Below are positions 54,298 to 64,000 of a stretch of DNA of 64,000 nt, piece by piece. The position numbers and the translations under genes are program-made. The stretch lies in NCBI GenBank assembly GCA_028564705.1, contig JAPXFQ010000166.1:434001-498000 (forward strand), read 5' to 3'. Position 1 is the stretch's first letter. Every line of letters starts with the position of its first letter. Source of the stretch: Apricaphanius iberus (lineage: Eukaryota; Chordata; Actinopteri; Cyprinodontiformes; Aphaniidae). The notes under the pieces are model-generated. The model searched no databases. It was not told where the DNA came from and was given only the letters and a program-made list of their open reading frames with translations.

Positions 54298-55480
54298 CAG
54301 TGAGGCAAAGAAAGTATTTGGCAGCCACCGATTGTGTAAGTTGTCCCGTTTAAAAAGATTAGGGAAATCTGTAATTTTCATAACTCCAACTCAAAGGTAC
54401 ACTTCAACCATGAGAGACAAAATATATAAAACATAAATCCAGGAAATCACATTGTATGATTTTTTCTAATGTGTATAATGGGGTAGATTAGTATCTGGTC
54501 AATAACTAAAGTCTTCCTAAATACCTTATAATATAACCTTGGTTGGCAATGAGAGAGGTCAAACATTTCCTGTGGGTCCTCACCAGGTTTGCACACATTT
54601 GTAACCCGTTCTTCTACTCAGATCTTTTCTACAGCTGTGATGTTTTGGGGTTGTTGCCGGGCAAAACAGACTTTCAACTCCCTCCAAAGACTCTCTATTG
54701 GATTGAGGTCTGGAGACTGGCTAGATCACTCCAAAACCTTGAAATGCCTTTTAAGTAACCACTCCTTCATTGCCCTGACAGTGCATTTGGGATAATTTTT
54801 ATGATGGAAGATCAGACAGATTTCATCCTCAATCCTCTCACTGGAAGAGTGAATTTTTTGTTCAAAATCTCACGATACATGCCCCCATTCATCCTTTCCT
54901 CAATACTGATCAGTTGTCCTGTCCCCTTTGCAGAAGTAGTAGCCCCAAGGCATAATATTTCAACTGCCATGCTTCACAGTAGGTATGTCTTTCTTGGTCT
55001 AACAGCTGATCTTTTCTCACCAAGCTCCTTGCATATTGTAGATTGGCTCATCCCACTCTTGTGCAGGGGTACAATCTTGTCACTGGGGTCCTCGGACAGC
55101 TCTCTGGTCTCGGCCATGGCGGAGGTTGGAGTCCGACTGTTTGAAGGTGTGGACAGGTGTCAATTGTACAGATAAGGAGTTTAAACAGATGCTATTAATA
55201 GATGTAACGAGTGGAGGATAGAGGAGCCTCTTAAAAGTAGAGACAGGTCTGTGAGGGCGAGAATTCTTGCTTGTTTTCATGTGCTAAATACTTTTTTTCT
55301 GCACAATTATAGAAATAAATTCTTTAAAAATCATGCAAACTGATTTCCTCAATTTTATTCTATTCTGTCTCTCACAGTTGAATTAAAGGCTTCCTATGAT
55401 AAAAATTACAAACCTCTAATTTTTTTAATGGGGACAGCTTGCACAATCGGTGGCTGAAAAATAAAATTTTTGCCACGCTG
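54298..55480 (-). mobile_element. Tc1 relic, same family as 4003-5563
   Basis: Left end CAGTGAGGCAAAGAAAGTAT and the inverted right end CAGCGTGGCAAAAA match the ends of the 4003-5563 element, but the transposase is on the minus strand. At 1183 bp it is about 380 bp shorter and full of stops. The left TA is intact (54296-54297); the right one is mutated. Confidence 0.85.
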
Positions 55481-56183
55481 TGTAAATCAGTACATTCATC
55501 TTATGGATTAAATGACTTAAAAAGAATGTACCTTCTAGAAAGATTCCTATTTAATGAGATGGAGCTATATTTTTTTGTTTTTAGGATAACTGCATTCATG
55601 TATGTTTTTGGGAGGCAAAAGGACTCAAGTTTTTATTAGCAAACTCTCATTTTTACACAGTTTTTTTATTTCCATTTACAAATTTACTACTATACCATTT
55701 TTTAAACACAGAATTGTGTTTACTTACGAAAGCTAAAACAGGGAATCTGTCTGAAAGGTAGTTAGTGTATAAGAAGAAAACAATCTAATACTATATCATT
55801 GTCAATTTTTTTACTGATATTTACAGACATGGCAATGAATGTTAAATATGTGTTTCTGCACGGATAACATTTAAGACTTTAGATATTCAGAGCTTAAATG
55901 TAAAGTCTGGGGTAGAATCCTAAAACAGATGGAAAACCTATGGAGTCCTTAAAAATGGTGTTGCACTTTTATCTACAAATCACAGCCAGTTTACCTCAAG
56001 AAGGTTGTTAGAATAATAGGTACATTTCAATAACAGCATTAGTGCTGGAGACATTGACCTAATCTGGTTCTTCAGTGGTCACCTAGCAACAGACTTTTCA
56101 ACTCTGTGTCTATTCACTTCAGCTATTTGTAAACAAAGTGCGCCCTCTGTCTGTATTGAGTAGTTTTTCCATTCAAAATTGTA

Positions 56184-57175
56184 CAGGAGAAACTCAAAAA
56201 AATTAGAATATCATGCTAAATTTAACTTATTTCAGTAATTCAACTTAAAGGTGAAACGAATATTAGTTTATCCTATATGGTATCAACTCATTACATACAA
56301 AGACAGATATTTCAAGCCTTTTTTTAATTATCATTTTGATGGTTATGAATAAGCGGTATAGAAAATGGATGGATAGATGGATGTTATACAGCTTCTGAAA
56401 ACCCTAAATTAAAAATCTCAGAAAATTAGAATATTACATGAAATCAATAAAACAAGGATTTAAAATAATGAGATGTCATATATCTGAAAAGTATAATCAT
56501 TCATATGTACTCAGTACTTGATTTGGACCCCTTTTGCATCAATTACTGCCTCAATGCAACGTGGTATGGATGCTATCAGCCTGTGGCTCTGCTGAGGTGT
56601 TATGGAAGACCAACAGCCCTCAGCTCTTCTGCATTGTTTAGTCTCATCTTTGTCTTCTCAAGTCAGGCCAGTTTGCTAGCCAATCAAGCACAGTAATCCC
56701 ATGGTCATTGAACCAGGTTTTGGTACTTTTGGCAGCGTGGGAAGGTGCCAAATCCTGCTGGAAAATTAAGTCAGCATCTCCATAAAACTAATTTCCAAAA
56801 TGTTCTGGTAGATGGCAGCGTTGACTCTGGACTTAATAAACCCAGTGGACCAACACCAGCAGATTATATGACTTAGAAATTCAGCAGACTGTGGAAACTT
56901 CACACAAGACTTAAAGCATATTGGATTGTGTCCTGCTCTATTCTTCCCCCAGACTTTGGGACATTAGTGTCCAAATGAGATGCAAAATTTGCTTTCAGCG
57001 AGGACGACTTTGGACCAGATCAGCAATGGCTTGTCAAGAGGAATACGACATCCGAACCCCATGTGCAGGATCCGTCTGTATGTGGTGGCTCTTGATGCCC
57101 TAACTCCAGCCTCAGCCTTGTGAAGGTCCCCAACAGTATAGAATGGCCTTTTCCTAATAAATGTCAAGTGTTCTT
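56184..57175 (-). mobile_element. Tc1 relic, same family as 25305-27125
   Basis: Starts after TA with CAGGAGAAACTCAAAAAAAT. On the minus strand 56964-57167 has RKRPFYTVGDLHKAEAGVRAS, a Tc1-type segment also seen near 26190 in the other copy. The right inverted repeat is missing. A LINE-tail-like patch (AATAAGCGGTATAGAAAATGG and GATGG repeats) sits at 56345-56385. Confidence 0.8.
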
Positions 57176-57235
57176 TGTCGTGTTGGTTGTTATTGGTCTG
57201 CTTTAATTACGTTTTGTACAAAAAAAATAACACAT

Positions 57236-59037
57236 GAGAGTTTGGTTTTAATTTTTATTATACAGATCTACTTTGTGGTACAGTATACAAAAAGCATATA
57301 AAAACATACATTGCATGTTCAAAGGAAGTGCACAAAATTAGACTTTTTCTGAAAGGCTCAACACCAGTTAGCTCAAGATTTTCGTTTTAAAAAAGGTTGT
57401 GTAATAAATAAATATAAATTATATACGAATCAGAGTGAAAAAGGTCAGGTAATTCATTAAGGCACATCTTGCATCCTAAAATGTACCTCAAAATAACATG
57501 CCAACTTCCTAAAGATAAAAAAACAGCTTATTTTCCAGCTAGCCTCTTTTCAATAAGAATCAATTATTCAGCATTTCACTACCCTGCCGCAGAATACAGT
57601 TTACATATATTAAGCAACTTTGTGCCTGTCGATTACTTTGAGTTTGGTTACAAAAATGTATATAAAAAAAACCAAAAAGAGCAACCGTTGCCACTGTAGT
57701 ACTGAAGCAGTATACACCATGGCAATTATTGTGCAATATAAGAAATATTCTTAACATGGCATACATACACTTTGAGACAATGACTGGTGACGACAATTTA
57801 ATATTATTGCTAAAATAACAGAGCCAATTTGGTTTAAAAAAAAAGGGGTTTTCATCACTCTAAAAGTGACAGTAAGCCCCACAGCAATTCTCACATTCAA
57901 AATGTCTGCATAGTTTGAACTTTTGACAATTGCTTTTTTTTTATGAACACGTTCCTCTAAGCGCATTAAGGATGTAGAGTAGCCAGAGGTCTCCAGCATG
58001 TTCAGTTTGACAGCACAAAACAGATGTTCAAAGCTCACTGATTCTGCAGGAAAATTTCTCTTATTCCTGCAGCTTACAACCACTTCTGTTAAAAACGATG
58101 CAAACCTGTTGAGAAACCTACCTGAGAAAAATTATGAGTGATCAAACCGGTGTTTAGCACAAGAAAAAAAAAGCATGCCTTCACACCGTTCAGATGTAGT
58201 GGTTTGCTGTTTCATGTCATTTTTGGAAAACCCACGTGCCAAAAAAAAAACAAAAAAAAAAAAAAAAAAAACACGCTGTATTTACAAATTCCATTTAAAA
58301 AACAATTTGCTTTACAACATGCAATGTAATTTCATTGGAGGCTGTACAAAAGAAATAAATAAAACCGTTGGTCCAACAAGCAGAAGGACATACTGCATGC
58401 ATGTGCACAAACTGCTGAAAGAATTAAAACTGAGTGTTTCACATAGTGGCTAAAGCTATTCATGTCCAAGGTGCCTAACTGTACATGTTTAAAGAGATTA
58501 CATTTACTCAGATTTGCTAATGATTCATGTGTATCAAAAGCAATTTGTGCACTAAATAAAAACAAAGAAACGGAGCTAAACGATGACCAAACATTCCAGC
58601 AAAAAATGTTGACGAATCCCTTCAACACACATGACGCTGGTATTGGAAATAGCTGGTGGCTTTTATACACAATTACAGTATTAGAAGTTATAAAAAAATA
58701 AAACAGTCCTGATATGGAAAAAAGACATTATTTACAAAAACGGATCATTCAATACAAAAATAACCAAAAGCAATCTGGAACAAAAAAAATTTAAACTCCA
58801 CAAAATTTTATCCTTATCCTATAAATAACACTAATGCCCAAAAGTTTTTTTTTCCCTTTCTTTAAAACAAAATGCTTTATTCTATACAAATGATAAAAAA
58901 AATACCCATATGAAAATGATTATAACAAGGACAAACTGATCTAACAGGGAATAAAAATGAGGTCTGCCACTGGAGACAAATCCAGGTGGATGCCATGGAT
59001 AGCCCCATAAAGGAAAGAGGGAGGCTGACAAAACCAT
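57236..59037 (-). other. Probable sinhcaf 3' UTR
   Basis: About 1.8 kb of AT-rich sequence after the sinhcaf stop, free of recognisable mobile elements. It ends at a gene-strand AATAAA (plus strand TTTATT at 57254-57259) just before the Tc1 relic. A homopolymer A-run is at 58240-58271. The 3' end is inferred, not seen. Confidence 0.5.
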
Positions 59038-59206
59038 TCACCAAGTTTCTTTCAAATCCTCTGGGAGCTGTGGTTGGAGTGGCGGCAGCTGTGTGGGAGT
59101 CAGGGTACTCTGATTTTTGGAGCTGCAGCAAGGCTTGAAAAGTCGGGGATCAATTATCACTTCTCCAAAGCGACCTTTGTAGACAATTCCACAGCACACC
59201 TTTTGC
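59038..59206 (-). CDS. sinhcaf coding exon 5 and stop
   Basis: QKVCCGIVYKGRFGEVIID and FKPCCSSK, ending LPEDLKETW then TGA at 59038-59040. Confidence 0.94.
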
Positions 59207-60144
59207 CTGAAAGAAAAATGAATAAATGTTACGATTAATCAGACTTAATTAAGAAAAGACAAAAGTAAATATTCTTATTTTGTGATGGAGCATTGAAGAC
59301 CTCTCACCTCTTCCAATAAGAACGATCCAAGAAGGAGAAGATGGAAGGAGATGAGCGCCTTTGTTTGGACTCGATGTCTGAGCCATCATCCGACTGGTTG
59401 CTGTAACTGGGAGACTGGGCAGGAGACATGCTGGAGGTTGTGCTGTGAGCATCTGAGTCTGCTTAAAAAAAAAAGAAAAAATGGTGAAGTATATATTTAT
59501 CTGGAGGGCCGCTGGAAGAATTAAGATTTACAGAAGATTTTAGTAGCCTCATCGCTTTATTTCAGTCATTATATTCAAGGATGCATGAATACAGACAAGC
59601 AGACTAAGTGGAAAAATAAAACTTACACATACAGAGCATGCTGTATTTAAAAATCAGCCACTAGATGCTGCTAGAGATTATTTAATAAAATGTATTCTGT
59701 TCTACAAATCTGATGCGGAATAAAAATGGGATTTGGGATTTTATGACATTGTTATTCTAATTAAACATGTTTAAAAGACAGTAAATCACTACTTCAGATT
59801 ATTTTACTGCACATATGAAGTGTTTTATGCAAGTGGCCGAGCCCACAAAACAAACAAGCGGATATTTTACTGAAGCTGAGAAAGATCATCGGCGTCAGAG
59901 CAAAAATAAATAAATAAATTAAAGAAATAAAGTGATTTTAAACATTTTAATTGTCACTAAATAAAAATAGCGTATTTGTTCATTTTTAACCACTTACTGT
60001 GCCTCTTAAACTTATGAAGCTTCTTTAGTTTACTCTTCTTCTTCCCATCACTGTTCTTGATCTTCTTGGGTTTCGTCACCTTGAAACCTGGACCAGCTCT
60101 GGCATCAACCACCTGAGGAGAAGCAGACAAATCATGCAACAAAG

Positions 60145-60175
<31 letters not shown>

Positions 60176-60540
60176 GGCATAGGATATCAAAGTGTGCAAA
60201 GAATCAAACATTTCTTACATGATTCCAGTTCTTCTTGGAGCCGTGAGGCAGCTTCTTCCATCTCTTCACCAGCAGCACACACGCATTGCAAATGTCTCCA
60301 ACGCGATCTTCTGAGAGCCTTAAATCAACGCAACACAAAGTCGGAATATTTAGGTCGGAAAGCTGAATAAGCAACTATTACTGAGGCACAAATGTACTAC
60401 AGAGGTTTTTACCCAAAGCACATCCTGAACGTCTCCTCATATCTGCTGCTGTCCGTGAAGCGTGAACTAGAGGACTTGGTCTTACAGATGCAACAGCCGT
60501 CATTACTCCGGTAGATCTTTGACTTGTGAAAACCAAACAT
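59038..60540 (-). CDS. SINHCAF/FAM60A, Sin3-HDAC subunit (5 coding exons, 220 aa)
   Basis: Coding exons: 60413-60540, 60219-60318, 59998-60112, 59308-59458 and 59038-59206, with a continuous frame. The protein starts MFGFHKSKIYRSNDGCCICK and continues with SSSSRFTDSSRYEETF. Cys pairs (GCCICK, ICNAC) make a probable zinc-binding N-terminal fold (about residues 15-60). It is followed by VKRWKKLP, a Lys-rich stretch (80-115), a Ser-rich SDAHSTTSS...SYSNQSDDGSD region, then SFLDRSYWKRQKVCCGIVYK and FKPCCSSK. This is the whole FAM60A layout, and human SINHCAF is 221 aa. Known role: nuclear subunit of the Sin3 histone deacetylase complex. Human SINHCAF lies on chromosome 12, so this may be the teleost paralogue (sinhcafl/fam60al); I cannot decide and leave the symbol blank. 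An in-frame ATG 18 codons upstream (60592-60594) lies across a probable acceptor and is unlikely to be used. Confidence 0.94.
59308..59458 (-). CDS. sinhcaf coding exon 4 (tandem acceptor)
   Basis: NSDAHSTTSSMSPAQSPSYS to SFLDRSYWKR. The acceptor reads TTAAGCAG: the CAG choice gives Asn before SDAHS, as in mammals; the AAG choice (start 59461) would give Thr-Asp. Confidence 0.93.
59998..60112 (-). CDS. sinhcaf coding exon 3
   Basis: VVDARAGPGFKVTKPKKI then a Lys-rich run to KFKRH. Acceptor CTCCTCAG, donor ACA|GTAAG. Confidence 0.94.
60151..60176. repeat. (TA)n microsatellite
   Basis: Short alternating TA run in the intron between sinhcaf coding exons 2 and 3. Confidence 0.7.
60219..60318 (-). 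CDS. sinhcaf coding exon 2
   Basis: LSEDRVGDICNACVLLVKRW and SKKNWNH; acceptor TTTAAG, donor CAT|GTAAG. Confidence 0.94.
60413..60540 (-). CDS. sinhcaf coding exon 1
   Basis: Residues 1-42 plus two bases, from the ATG (A at -3) to CF; the donor TTTGG|GTAAAA completes Gly43 with the next exon. The exon probably begins at 60581 after TTCCACCAG, leaving a 41-nt 5' UTR part. Confidence 0.93.
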
Positions 60541-61218
60541 CCTGAATTTGTTGGTCGGTGCAAGCCAAGGACAGAAAGCTCCTGGTGGAAACACAAGAAA
60601 ACACGATCCGTAATCGTCCCGGTGCTTGCGGGTTTACAATCAGCGTAGATGTCTGCAGACAGTTGTGCTTTCTGCTACTAAAAGGGGGCGGTCCGTACAC
60701 GCACACACAGACATACCAATACCTTTTTAAACCTCTAATAACATATTCTGCGAGGACACACAATTTATGCATTAGGCTGTAGACTTAAAAAAACCAACAC
60801 ACAAAAAACCTAAAATTAGTATAACAATATTCGTGGGGGGAGGGGGGCACTTTATTTCACTTTCTTGTTTAATTTAAAGCAAAACACCGGCAAAATAAAC
60901 CCAGGCAAACAACAATGGCACTAGTCTAACGTTATAAGCGCGTTTTAAAACAAGGAAACTAAACGTAATGTCGAGTTAAGGGAATAAATGTGTCTGAATT
61001 ATCACCCTAAACTTAAAGACAAGTCGCTGGGACGTTACACCCACAACACGAGTGCAGTTTTCTGAATGTTAATCTGCTACGCAAATGTGAACGACAAAAG
61101 AGGGAAAAGTCATTTCTTTATATAGAAATACAACGAATGCGTTTGCAACGGGACGTTGGTAAGCGATGAATCCGTCCGAAGTGGATGCCCCAAACAAAAA
61201 GCGGGCTGCTGCACTTAC

Positions 61219-61680
61219 TGAAATACAGGACAAAAAGCTACCGCGATATTTAAAAAAACCTAAACTACATTTCCCAATAGAGTGCGCGTAATGCAAAGGT
61301 TTAAGTCTCTAGTTAAAACCACAAAGCGGAGATAGACACAGTCTTCCCCTTTAAATCCAAACTTTTCGGTTGCGAGTGCGCCAAATATGGCTCATTGTTG
61401 TTAGCCGTTAGCTTAAGTGCTAGCCGACGAGGCCACGCTCTCGTTCACTTCCACGTTATCCCATTGTCGACATGGGGACTCTTTACACATTCAACCCAAA
61501 ACCACACCAAACGCACACGTCAGGACACTAGAACTTTACAAAATCACTGCAAGTTACGCATATAACAAATGTTTAAAGGTGAAATTAATGTAAACCTTGT
61601 ACAGAGAAAATAACAGTCTACTTACTGAACAAAAACTTTGAATCGTCGCCGTGCTCTTTTCACACAGTGCGCATGCTCTT
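61219..61680 (-). promoter_or_regulatory. sinhcaf promoter region and possible non-coding first exons
   Basis: Two strong gene-strand donors (CA|GTAAGT after 61219 and after 61626) could each end a 5' UTR exon. An NRF1-like TGCGCATGCTC lies at 61668-61678, just upstream of the second donor, and a CCAAT box at 61798-61802. These are typical of a TATA-less housekeeping promoter. Exon limits are inferred. Confidence 0.45.
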
Positions 61681-62989
61681 ACTACTGCTGCATACAGCTG
61701 GTCATTAGAATGTGTTTTGCATAAAAATATGGAATGAAAGGGTGAGCGGAAGATAACCATATTAGGATCGCAGCCGTTGGGTTTGAACCTGGACTCGACC
61801 AATCGCGACAAACCTCGGATAAAATGAATGATGGGAGGCGTAGTGAATGAGGGAGAAAACGCGGGTAGGTTGGTTTTGAAAGGGTTCTTTTTGAACTCAA
61901 AGTACCATAAGCCACCTGGCCCGTGGCTTCAAAGAAAAACAGCTCCCTGACATGGCGCGAACGACTTTGTTTACGTTTTCACAGCTGAGAAAGCACATTC
62001 AACATAATATAACTTATTACCAACACCTCTGAATTGTATATGACACCGTATTGTTACACCTTTTAATATATAGGTGCTGTTTAGCTATTGTAAAGCACCC
62101 GTTTTGTAGTATTCTGAGCACATGTAAGCCATTTCAAGCAAAAAATGTGAATTCTTAACATGAAACAATTTGGCAAAGGTACAACTAGACTAAGTATCCA
62201 ACTGACGATTAAATGTTAATTATTGAAGAGTAAGAAAGCCGAAGCTAACGGTGTTTAGGTAGTTTAAATAAGTACGTTTAAACGAAAATAAAACTATGAT
62301 CCTTAAAAAACTAAAGCTGTAAAAGTAGGGTTTTAAATTTTTTTTTAAGAATATCTTTATGTCAAAAAGTGTGCCCTGCCTCTTGCCAGATGATTGCTGG
62401 AGACGGGTACCAGCATCGCCCCCACATATGAAAGATGGTAGATAATGGATGGATATCAAAAACTAATTTGAAAGAGCATAAAAAAACCCTTCAAGATGGT
62501 AACAAGATAGGTAGGTTTACAAGTTAAGAGAGCTTTTAAAAAGGCAGAATTCTGAGGTCCCTTGATTTACACTGACAGATACTGCCATAAAAAGGGTGAA
62601 TAAATTGATTAATATTCTGCCTTTATCAGTTCCCCCTAAAATTCCTGATTTTTTTAGTTAAAATATCTGAAAACACAGCGGCAGAATATTCTGCTTTAAA
62701 ACTAGACTTGGTGCTCATTCTTTCAACCTGAAATCTATTTAAATCTGTAAAATATGCTACATTTCAATTGATTGATGGGCTCTAGATCTAGAAAAAAATA
62801 AGCACTGATTTTGTAATAAATAGGGAGAAAAGAGAAAGTCATATTCTTAAATAAAAAAAACAAACAATCTGTAATAGCATAAAAAAGCAATTTTGAGAAG
62901 ATTGTTCACCTAGTGGTGGAATTACCAATCAGCTGATTGGATCAAAAGTGACCGTGGTAGCCTTGCAGATGATGCTATCCCCTTCTAAA
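61681..62989. other. Intergenic, upstream of sinhcaf
   Basis: AT-rich. At 62375-62455 is a patch like a LINE 3' tail (CTTGCCAGATGATTGCTGG, then AATGGATGG). No exon seen. Confidence 0.45.
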
Positions 62990-64000
62990 AGGAAATTAAG
63001 TCCAGAGTAATGCTTTACAGATGCTTTATTCTTTGTATTTTTACACTGTACATGGTTGCTCACTTAGTAAACACTACATTACACAAGTATGTTGATAAAT
63101 GTACAACTGTAATGGAAAAGAAAAATATATATCTCCCAAGATGCTTATGCGGGTCGTACGCAGATGAGTACAATATAGTCATTCCAGACGCCGTTGGCAC
63201 ACAAAGAGAAGTCTGTCACATATCAAATCTTTTTCTGTAAGGTAAAGTTCAATCCTATGTAAATGGTGAGAGCCCAGTAATACTTAGTTTTCTCTTGTAG
63301 GTATTGCATAGCAAGAAACCATGATGACAAAAAAAAAAAAAAAAAAAATTAGGAACAATGGTGGGGAAATAAAACAGATCCTCATAAGGATATCAGGAGG
63401 TCACAAGTTAGCACAGGAACTACCCAGGTCATCACATTGTAGTTCGAATAACAGTACATGTAGTGTTAGGGCTGCAATGATAGGAAAAGATGCGGGCTGC
63501 TAGAAAGTATTTACACTGAAGTCTAAAGTTGTGAACAACTTTGCAGAAGTAGCAGGGTCAAGCATCTCTTGGGAGCGCTCGTGAAGACAGGAGTTTTAAA
63601 AAAAATCCAGAAACCAATTGAACAACAATGGGAGCAGGCTTTAGCCACACAGTCATTGTGATGGGACTTTTTTCTTCAGCTGAAGGTATTCCATGTTTGC
63701 ATTCATACATACATACATGTACATTTGTCTGGGAAAGACTCAAACTTAAAAAACGCCAACCACTCTGAGCCACTCTGCCATACGCATACTTATAAAGCAT
63801 ACTTCTACATCATTTGCTTTAAACTCTGCGTTATGACATAAAAAAAAATAAAAAAAATATCGGATTTGACAGAGCAAGCAACTTCACTGATTTAACAAAA
63901 TAATACTGTTTTTATCTGGAAAATATATTAACAGTTTTAATCCTCGCTTTCCCTTAAATATAACCATAGTTATCAAGTCACAGCAACAATGAAAATATTG
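62990..64000 (-). other. Possible 3' UTR of a minus-strand gene off the right edge
   Basis: A gene-strand AATAAA (plus strand TTTATT at 63025-63030) is followed, reading leftward to rightward on the plus strand, by about 1 kb free of recognisable mobile elements. That fits the start of a long 3' UTR, but no coding sequence is seen. An A-run lies at 63330-63349. Confidence 0.2.

Noticed and set aside
58230..58275. A-rich run as a processed pseudogene tail
   Set aside because: No retrocopied coding sequence adjoins it and no duplication is visible; treated as a homopolymer in the 3' UTR.
63010..63240. 76-codon plus-strand frame starting with a hydrophobic run
   Set aside because: No splice or family support; the region looks more like a 3' UTR on the other strand.

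Overview
This window is vertebrate nuclear DNA, almost certainly from a ray-finned (teleost) fish. It is AT-rich, its genes have many exons with GT-AG introns, and it carries a typical teleost mix of mobile DNA: several Tc1/mariner families, an L2-type LINE, and hAT-like and Harbinger-like MITEs. The encoded proteins are clear vertebrate orthologues. I cannot name the species.

Three protein-coding genes can be rebuilt exon by exon, all on the minus strand. tmem9b (15858-21039; 5 coding exons, 188 aa) encodes an endosomal/lysosomal single-pass membrane protein. scube2 (27558-51158; 23 coding exons, 1019 aa, complete) encodes a secreted EGF/CUB protein that helps release lipid-modified Hedgehog ligands. 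A SINHCAF/FAM60A gene (59038-60540; 5 coding exons, 220 aa, plus likely upstream non-coding exons) encodes a Sin3-HDAC corepressor subunit. All reading frames join cleanly across every intron. The only non-GT donor is a GC donor after scube2 exon 13.

Layout. 1-15.6 kb: no confirmed gene; a palindromic MITE, a nearly intact Tc1 element with one in-frame stop (4003-5563), a second Tc1 relic (13.6-14.8 kb), and two unexplained GC-richer open stretches. 15.6-21.3 kb: tmem9b and its promoter, which carries a perfect CLEAR palindrome next to an ETS site. 21.4-27.1 kb: a mobile-element cluster (hAT fragment, L2 LINE, and a Tc1 element holding a hAT MITE and a SINE). 27.1-51.4 kb: scube2, with large introns containing a Tc1 element broken by a LINE, a hAT MITE with a perfect 8-bp duplication, and a minus-strand LINE itself interrupted by a 738-bp insertion. 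51.5-57.2 kb: mobile-element graveyard, including a Harbinger-like MITE inside a tRNA-derived SINE. 57.2-61.7 kb: sinhcaf with a long 3' UTR and promoter. 61.7-64 kb: intergenic, perhaps reaching the 3' UTR of another minus-strand gene.

The genes do not form an operon or pathway. Tmem9b-scube2 adjacency recalls the mammalian 11p15 order, but NRIP3, which lies between them in human, is not visible here, and SINHCAF is on another human chromosome. I found no previously undescribed biological system. The most useful observations concern splicing, promoter motifs and datable nested insertions.
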